DNA from: Sthenelais limicola
Taxonomy: Eukaryota > Annelida > Polychaeta > Phyllodocida > Sigalionidae
Direction: 5' to 3'
NCBI GenBank assembly: GCA_942159475.1
Contig: OW804099.1
Coordinates: forward strand, 15,557,999 to 15,621,998
DNA: 64,000 bases
The notes beneath the pieces are model-generated. The model was not told where the DNA came from, ran no database searches, and saw only the letters and a program-made list of their open reading frames with translations. Every line of letters begins with the position of its first letter. Position 1 is the stretch's first letter. Positions 46,791 to 64,000 of the stretch are shown in pieces. A program made the position numbers and the translations under genes.

Positions 46791-47028
46791 ATAAGGACCC
46801 GTATACTAATAATCATTTCTTCAGTTATCGGGCGGCATTCACAATGTTTTGGCATAGCATTCGCTCGTGTTCACACAAAGTGGTTTTGCCACAAATCGTC
46901 CAGCATCGCACAAATGTAGTAGCACTACCGGCGGTGCCTATGTATACTTGATGGGCGGACCAGGAAGATCTGTTCGCCGAGGCTCCTGTCCATTTCATGT
47001 AACTGTACTGATCAACTTGAATACAAAT

Positions 47029-47064
<36 letters not shown>

Positions 47065-48621
47065 TATGGTACGGGAATGGCGCAACGTTCAAAAGTTCCT
47101 AGAAGGGTCTTGATGGCTAAACCTTACTATAGCATCGGTTTGTGTAGTATTGATGCATCGATTCCAGACAAAATTGCGAGGAAAACATCTCTGGATTACC
47201 ATTGCATGTCAAAATTTAGCCGAATATAGGCAGCTTTTTTCAAAAGCGGTTGTCGCGTAGGGTCTAGTAGTAATAATGTTTTGAAGTAGAGATAAGAATA
47301 TGAATTTTGTTGTCTTTCTTCCTGTGATAACGATTTATGGTGCACAGCGCGTCCACCATTGAAATTGTAAAAAGTAAGTAAAGGGTTGGTTGAAGGGCCT
47401 GGAAAATCATTATATCCTCTTGGAATCTATCAAACAGCCTTGAAATTCTTTAAGTTTCTCAGTTCCTTACTGTATACTTTTCACAAATATTTACGAAATT
47501 TGGCCAATTAGATTTAGAGTAAAGTAAAAGTTGTAAAATGGTGAATGATATTAAATCTGAATATAACTGATTAAATACATCTATGAAAAACCACTACAAC
47601 CCCCTGGTCCCATCAGTAAGGTTTTAAAAAATCATTGATATTGGCCTGGAAAATCACTAAAATTCTTAGAGATGGGAATCCCCAAAATAAAAGTAGACAA
47701 ACTTGTCTCATGAATTTTCGTACAGCAGCTCCTTGCTACCTGGTGGATGATAGTTCTCAAAAGCTAAGTAGGGCATTGGACCCACTGACCCGCTGCGCCA
47801 AGCTATATAATCCGGAATAGTAGGGCCTATAAGGTTTGTTCTAATTATTTCCCTAACCGTAAAAAAAATTAACACTGGCACATGCCAGGTTTTATTTCCT
47901 GAATAAAGTTCGCGTAAAAAAAAAGAAGTTTTTCCAGGCCCAGTGGAGATATTTTCATTTTCAACATTAAATGGGATACAAGTTCTGAACAAGCAGACTG
48001 TAGAGTGCAAATACAAACAAGACACTAAAGGCGTTATTCATATTTTATTTCAAATATTTTCAACCAAGTTTTGTAAGTTACAATTCGCTACACAAGATGC
48101 ACCGTCATATGAAATCACATAAAATTTGTTGCCCGACCTACGATACAGAGATACAGGAGATGCAGATTGAAGTAGAAAGTATACTTAATGTCCCCCAGGT
48201 GGGGGTGGGTGTGCACCATGGTGGGGGCATGTAGATGCAGGAGTCTACTACTCATGTGGTAGCATGCCAGACTCAAGTGTTAGTTGAAATGAAACACAGA
48301 ATATAAGTGGGTCGTAAGCCCATTGCGGATGCATAACGTTTGTTTATGGCTCTTACATGAATAAGCAAGTATAACTTATAAGCCTACATTGGCGGCACGA
48401 TATCTATCCCTTAATTAAACTTACATTATGCCTTTTCCAGGTATCGTCACGTGGGCTTCATATTTGACTAGACTGAAAAAAGGATTTGATGAGAGGACAA
48501 TGGAAGGTGGTCAGTCACCACAGATGCTCTGCCTCACACACGCCGCCGCCGCCTGCACCACACAATGTAGCCATTTACAGCACTTAGCAGCAGCAACACA
48601 GCCTCAACATTTCTCTATTGG
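46791..48621. other. No gene seen
   Basis: Between the minisatellite and the 30-bp repeats. Short frames without domains. Confidence 0.5.
47031..47061. repeat. (TA)n microsatellite
   Basis: About fifteen TA dinucleotides. Confidence 0.95.
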
Positions 48622-48733
48622 TCACTCTGTCACTCACAGTAGGTGCACAAGTCCCTCTGTCACTCACAGTAGGTGCACAAGTCCCTCTGTCACTCACAGT
48701 AGGTGCACAAGTCACTCATGTTGGGTGCACAAG
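48622..48733. repeat. 30-bp tandem repeat, about 3.5 copies
   Basis: Unit carries CTCTGTCACTCACAGTAGG and TGCACAAGTC; it runs into the related array that follows. Confidence 0.9.
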
Positions 48734-48739
48734 TAACAC

Positions 48740-49025
48740 TGTCATCCATGGCAAGTGCATGAGTCACCCTTGTGACCCACAGTGAGTGCATGAGTCACTC
48801 ATGTGATACCCAATGAGTGCATGAGTCACTCATGTGACCTAGTGATTGCACGAGTCACTCATGTGACACCCAGTGAGTCCGCGAGTCACTCATGTGACCC
48901 ACAGTGAGTGCATGAGTCACTCATGTGATACCCAATGAGTGCATGAGTCACTCATGTGACCTAGTGAGTGCATGAGTCACTCATGTGACACCCAGTGAGT
49001 GCATGAGTCACTCATGTGACCCACA
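48740..49025. repeat. About 30-bp array of AP-1-like sites
   Basis: Units of the type GTGCATGAGTCACTCATGTG. TGAGTCA occurs exactly at 48760, 48791, 48822, 48913, 48944, 48973 and 49004; CGAGTCA replaces it at 48851 and 48882. Confidence 0.9.
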
Positions 49026-49304
49026 GTTGGGGGTGTTGAAGCACGGGTGTTAGCGCATGCACAGTAGCATCAACTGTGCACTCAAACCTTGAAGTCGGAA
49101 GTAAACAATTTGTTCAAAGAAAGAGAGATACATTAATAGTATTGATAAAAGCTACCTTTAAGCAGGAGGAGGGTCCATGCATTGGTGGTTCCACCAAAAT
49201 AAATAAGTTTTTATTTGCAAGGTTTACCTGAGTTCATCACGAGCAAACATCACTACCCGCTGTATGTGAAACAAGCAAACTGAGACGGCCGCAGCAACAA
49301 GGGG

Positions 49305-49412
49305 GCGGAGGAGGAGGAGGAGGAGGAGGGGGAGGGGGAGGGGGAGGGGGGAGGAGGAGGAGAAGGAGAAGGAGAAGGAGGAGGAGGAGGAGGAGGAGGA
49401 GGAGGAGGAGGG
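49305..49412. repeat. (GGA)n / (AGG)n tract
   Basis: Purine triplet repeats with GGGGGAGG interruptions; predicted poly-Leu, Pro and Ser frames are artefacts. Confidence 0.95.
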
Positions 49413-50146
49413 TTTCATCATTAGGGTAGAATAAGCAGAAACAAGCACAATGATAATTAGTGTTGTACCTTGATAATAACTGACAGTGATATAAGTTAAT
49501 GCTCAGCTCAATATACTCACATAGTTCTAGCGCCCACACGTATAACCCCAGTATGGAGACATGATTCACAATCATCCTCACATATTTTTCGGAGCAAGGT
49601 CATCTTCGAAAATTAATAAGCGAAAAAAACATAGAGAAATTATTCTCTAAGAAATTTCTCCAAGAATGGGCAACTAGAGTTAACAGGAGTGAAGAAAGCA
49701 GGAAGTTCCAAGAAATAATGGACAAATTATATTATCAAAACAAAACCAAAGTGATATTATCCAGGTGCCCTGAAGGAAGAGTGATTACGGCCAATGCCAA
49801 GGTGGAAACACAAACTCCTCAGCGGAGGCTTACATGGCCACATACACGAGGACTGCCCCATGTTCCATCGCCTCCTCCTTATACCTCCATATTTGTAAAT
49901 GTGATATTTTATCTGCATATAAAAAAAGACAACCAATATACCCCAACATCTCCTTATCTGTTTAAAAGATCCCTCCTCCTCTATATCTCATACAACAAGT
50001 ACAGTACCTGGCACCTCTCTACCCCATGTACGCAGCACGCGTACACACCTATACATTTACGTATTGGTATCTAACACACAAATGTGTACACATACCTACA
50101 TGTGTACCGGTGTCTACACGCGGACTCCACACATGGAGCATGCTCT

Positions 50147-50372
50147 ACATGGGTCACATTTTTAGAAAATGTACAATTCGCCTTCACCAATCTTCTCAAA
50201 TAACCCACATTTAAGACAAAAGTGAGCTTCAGAATGCAGTTTAACATAACAGAACTGATACTTTAAATCAATGCGATACCAAATATACTCAGATATACCC
50301 AGTATTCTTCATTTTTGACCCTAATTTGTGTAGAGCTGCCAATTGTACATTTTCTAACAATCTGACCCACCA
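50147..50372 (-). mobile_element. MITE family A, copy 6
   Basis: Diverged full-length copy in reverse orientation, with a small internal deletion; ends in ACAATCTGACCCACC. Confidence 0.85.
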
Positions 50373-50920
50373 TGTATGGAGCATAGTGTGTACATGGAGC
50401 ATTAGTGGAGCATGCTGTACATGGAGCCTACTGTACATGGAGCACTGTACATGGAGCATGCTGTACATGGAGCACTGTACATGGAGACAGAGTGCGGACC
50501 CTCAGGACATGAGAGGTGAAGCACCAGCACACGGCTTGTCATCATAATGTCAATAATAAATAAGTTTCTTCAGTTTAAAAATAGGCGTCCAGCCTGATGA
50601 ACCATCAGTAGTTACCTAATGCAGGGGACCAAGCTAATGATATCTTCTCATTCCTGTCCCTTTTAAGCGTCGTCATACGGAGACTAAATACCACCACTCC
50701 TAAATCTCTTCATCCACCCTATCATTTGGTAGGTGAGGCTTTCCACACTTCATAACTAAAAGTAATCCATAATATTGGTGGCAAATAGACACTAAGACAA
50801 ACATGATACAAAGAAAATAATCCGCATAATTTGACCTACAAAAGTCTAAAAAATAAATTAACCATTTTGGATTGTGAGATGGAAGACATGCGACGCTCCC
50901 AGTGTTCACATGCAACCTTC

Positions 50921-51000
50921 ACTTCCGGTATGTGCGCTCCAGTAACTATGGCAACCGCTGGGTGGCAGCACTGAACAGGAAGTTGTGATTACTTCCGGGT
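50921..51000. promoter_or_regulatory. ETS and X-box cluster, possible TATA-less promoter
   Basis: ACTTCCGG (50921), an RFX X-box-like GTAACTATGGCAAC (50942-50955), ACAGGAAGT (about 50975) and ACTTCCGGG (50991) lie within 80 bases of otherwise AT-rich DNA. Such clusters mark housekeeping promoters. No convincing coding exon was found beside it. Confidence 0.4.
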
Positions 51001-53021
51001 ATAAGTCAGAAACTATATTGGTAGCAATTTCAAATAAGATTTTGTGTGATTTAAGTAAATTAGAACTCTTAATGTGAGTTTCAGTCTGAGATCACTGATG
51101 GATAAATTGGATTGAAGATTACCTCTCAAATTAATCGAATTATGAGAGAAGTATAACATGTCTCTTTCACTCCCTAAATATACATTTATAAACGGTTGTG
51201 ATAAACATACTCAATGCCTTTCTGAATTACCAAATATGCTTAAACACTCATTCCATGTAAATACATTCTCCTCAGTAGTCATGTTTAAGACCAAATTAAT
51301 GCAAATGTATGAGGATTTAAAATTTAGATGCGGGTCATCACCGACCCATGCGTAGAGCTGCACTCTCAGCTAACGTTGGTCAAAAACTAGTTCATACTTT
51401 TTGTTCTGTTCTTTTCCTACACATCTGAAAGTCACCTGACCAAAGTTTTGGCCGATTTTTGATGCTTCATTAATTTCATCATTTATATTTCAGAGTCCAC
51501 TTATTATCGCCCACTGTTGCTTGTTTACTTTTGGCTGATTCAACTACAAATTCTTGTATAAACATAAACAGCGGCGAAATATTGATGACTTCAGTTCTAT
51601 AGGTCAAACATTGGATAAATTTAGTTAAATATTATTTATAGCTGAGAATGCAGCTTAATTTCCAGTGAATATGTATTATACATGCACTTTAATACCCTGG
51701 GTTGTTGAGTAGTAGCAATGTGTGACAGACATGGTCAAACTTGCTGGTCCTTGCTCTGCGGCCGGTAAAAGACAGGATGTGCCGGTGAAATCCAAGGTTT
51801 TAACGGTCCAATTGTCCGGTAAAAATTCAATTTTAGCCATGAAATACAATACAATGCTATTTTTCTATATCATATGGACCAGAAAAACCTTGGTAGGACC
51901 AGTAAACTACTTTTTGTTACTGTCTGGTAAAAGCACAAAAGTTTTGGCGGCCATGTCTGGTGTGATCTAGTATAAGATAGCGCAGGCTGATATGCTGCAG
52001 CAGTACTGCACACCCCTGAACCCTGAACGTGTGCGTTATAAGTACAGGCGATAATTACCCATGGTGAGAACTGTATAATAGTGGATGAGTTACATTAGTG
52101 CTGTCTGTCTCCTCCCTCCTCACTAGGCATATGTTCCCCTATAGAACCTGGCCCAGCTGCCAATGCTATCAGGTCACGCAATTAAAAACTAAACTGTTTA
52201 CCAGACACTAAGATGCAGGTACAGAGCACAATACTTTTAAAATCAAACTAAGCATTATCAAATGATGGACACTTAGGAGAATTAGAAACAGACCTGTTTA
52301 TCTAGTGCGCCACAGTGACAAGATAACGCCCACAAAATGAATTAATCTACACATGGTGATTCCAGGTCAACGTGACCCAGAAATATGTGTGTGACCTAGT
52401 TATGAGAATATTGCAAGATTGCTCACAATTACATCACTCTTCTGAACCTTTTTGGTAATGAATCAAAATATCATCAGCCTATGAGAGGAGCCATCATGTA
52501 ATCAGTGACCTTGATGAAATCGATCAAGGTCAAACATCATTCACTCGAGTGTTATTGTCAAAAGTCGTCTGCTAATTAAGATAAATAAGGAGCCATTCCA
52601 TTGTGTGTACACATGACTGAGTAGTAGTAATATCCATGTGGGGGGCCGCTGTCGCTACGAGCGCCCCATCACCCCTGACTACCCGGGCGAGGGCCGCGGG
52701 TGTAAGAAAGTATCACATTATCCATCAGGGATATGTAGTAGTAGTAGTAGTAGTAGTGGATGGCACTGCTGCTGCTGCTGCTGGGAATGATGATGATGAT
52801 GGGGGATGAAGGCATGAGTCTGAGTCTGAGGCTGGAGCCGGCGGCCACGGCCACCGCTCCATGACAGGCTCACTATAAGACAGTCCACTGGCCGCCCACT
52901 GTGGTGAGGGACTTGCAGTACGTCCCCGGTCTTCAGGCAGTGGGTGCGGCACAAGGAACAAGTCTGGTTGCCAAGAAAGCGGCAAGCAGAGCTGGGGCAG
53001 CAGGGAAGCCATCCGCGTCGT
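51001..53021. other. Flank between the ETS/X-box cluster and the kinase stop
   Basis: The right part is probably kinase 3' UTR and is GC-richer near 52640-53020. No polyadenylation signal placed; no separate gene supported. Confidence 0.4.
52735..52803. repeat. Triplet microsatellites (AGT)n, (CTG)n, (GAT)n
   Basis: Three short triplet runs in a row, just downstream of the kinase stop codon, probably in its 3' UTR. Confidence 0.9.

Positions 53022-64000
<10,979 letters not shown>

Noticed and set aside
50700..50915. Minus-strand frame next to the ETS/X-box cluster
   Set aside because: It starts with TTG, has no ATG in a good context and no recognisable domain.

Overview
The window is metazoan nuclear DNA: AT-rich, with small phase-respecting exons, GT-AG introns, many short inverted-repeat transposons, micro- and minisatellites, and an insect-gypsy-like endogenous retrovirus. 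A GTGAG-repeat-led dispersed sequence near 55.87 kb resembles one common in molluscs, so a mollusc or other lophotrochozoan is my best guess. That is an inference, not a proof.

Layout. 1-26 kb is gene-poor. It holds MITEs, hAT-like pieces, polypyrimidine tracts and, at 14.77-20.30 kb on the minus strand, a decayed Ty3/gypsy-type retroelement with an altered protease and internal deletions. At 26.1-27.4 kb lies a small plus-strand gene: a CCAAT/TATA promoter, a short 5' exon, then one coding exon for a 135-residue double zinc-ribbon protein with an N-myristoylation-type start. From 30.4 to 46.79 kb there is a 45-bp minisatellite of roughly 100 copies. Two mobile elements have landed in it: a 781-bp hAT-like non-autonomous element (34864-35644), and a full 10.78-kb retrovirus-like element on the minus strand (35764-46543). 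The latter has 199-bp LTRs that look identical, a 4-bp target duplication, and open gag, pol and env frames. Env resembles the baculovirus F / errantivirus envelope family, has no ATG of its own and begins at a good 3' splice site.

From 53022 to the right edge runs the minus-strand gene for a PCTAIRE-type cyclin-dependent kinase (CDK16/17/18 family, C-terminus most like CDK17). Thirteen exons can be placed to the base; together they encode the last 385 residues, including the whole kinase domain. The 5' part lies beyond the window.

The most unusual observation is in this kinase gene. Two separate intron-exon junctions have each been tandemly amplified: the acceptor of exon 5 as seven copies of a 73-bp unit, and the acceptor of exon 10 as nine copies of a 50-bp unit plus a detached tenth. 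Every copy keeps the AG and the first coding bases of the exon, and in both arrays the copy joined to the real exon is the last one the transcript reaches. Use of an upstream copy would give a premature stop, so the arrays are either tolerated decoys or a way of tuning productive splicing.

Limits: all family assignments are from reading motifs; no alignment or database search was run.
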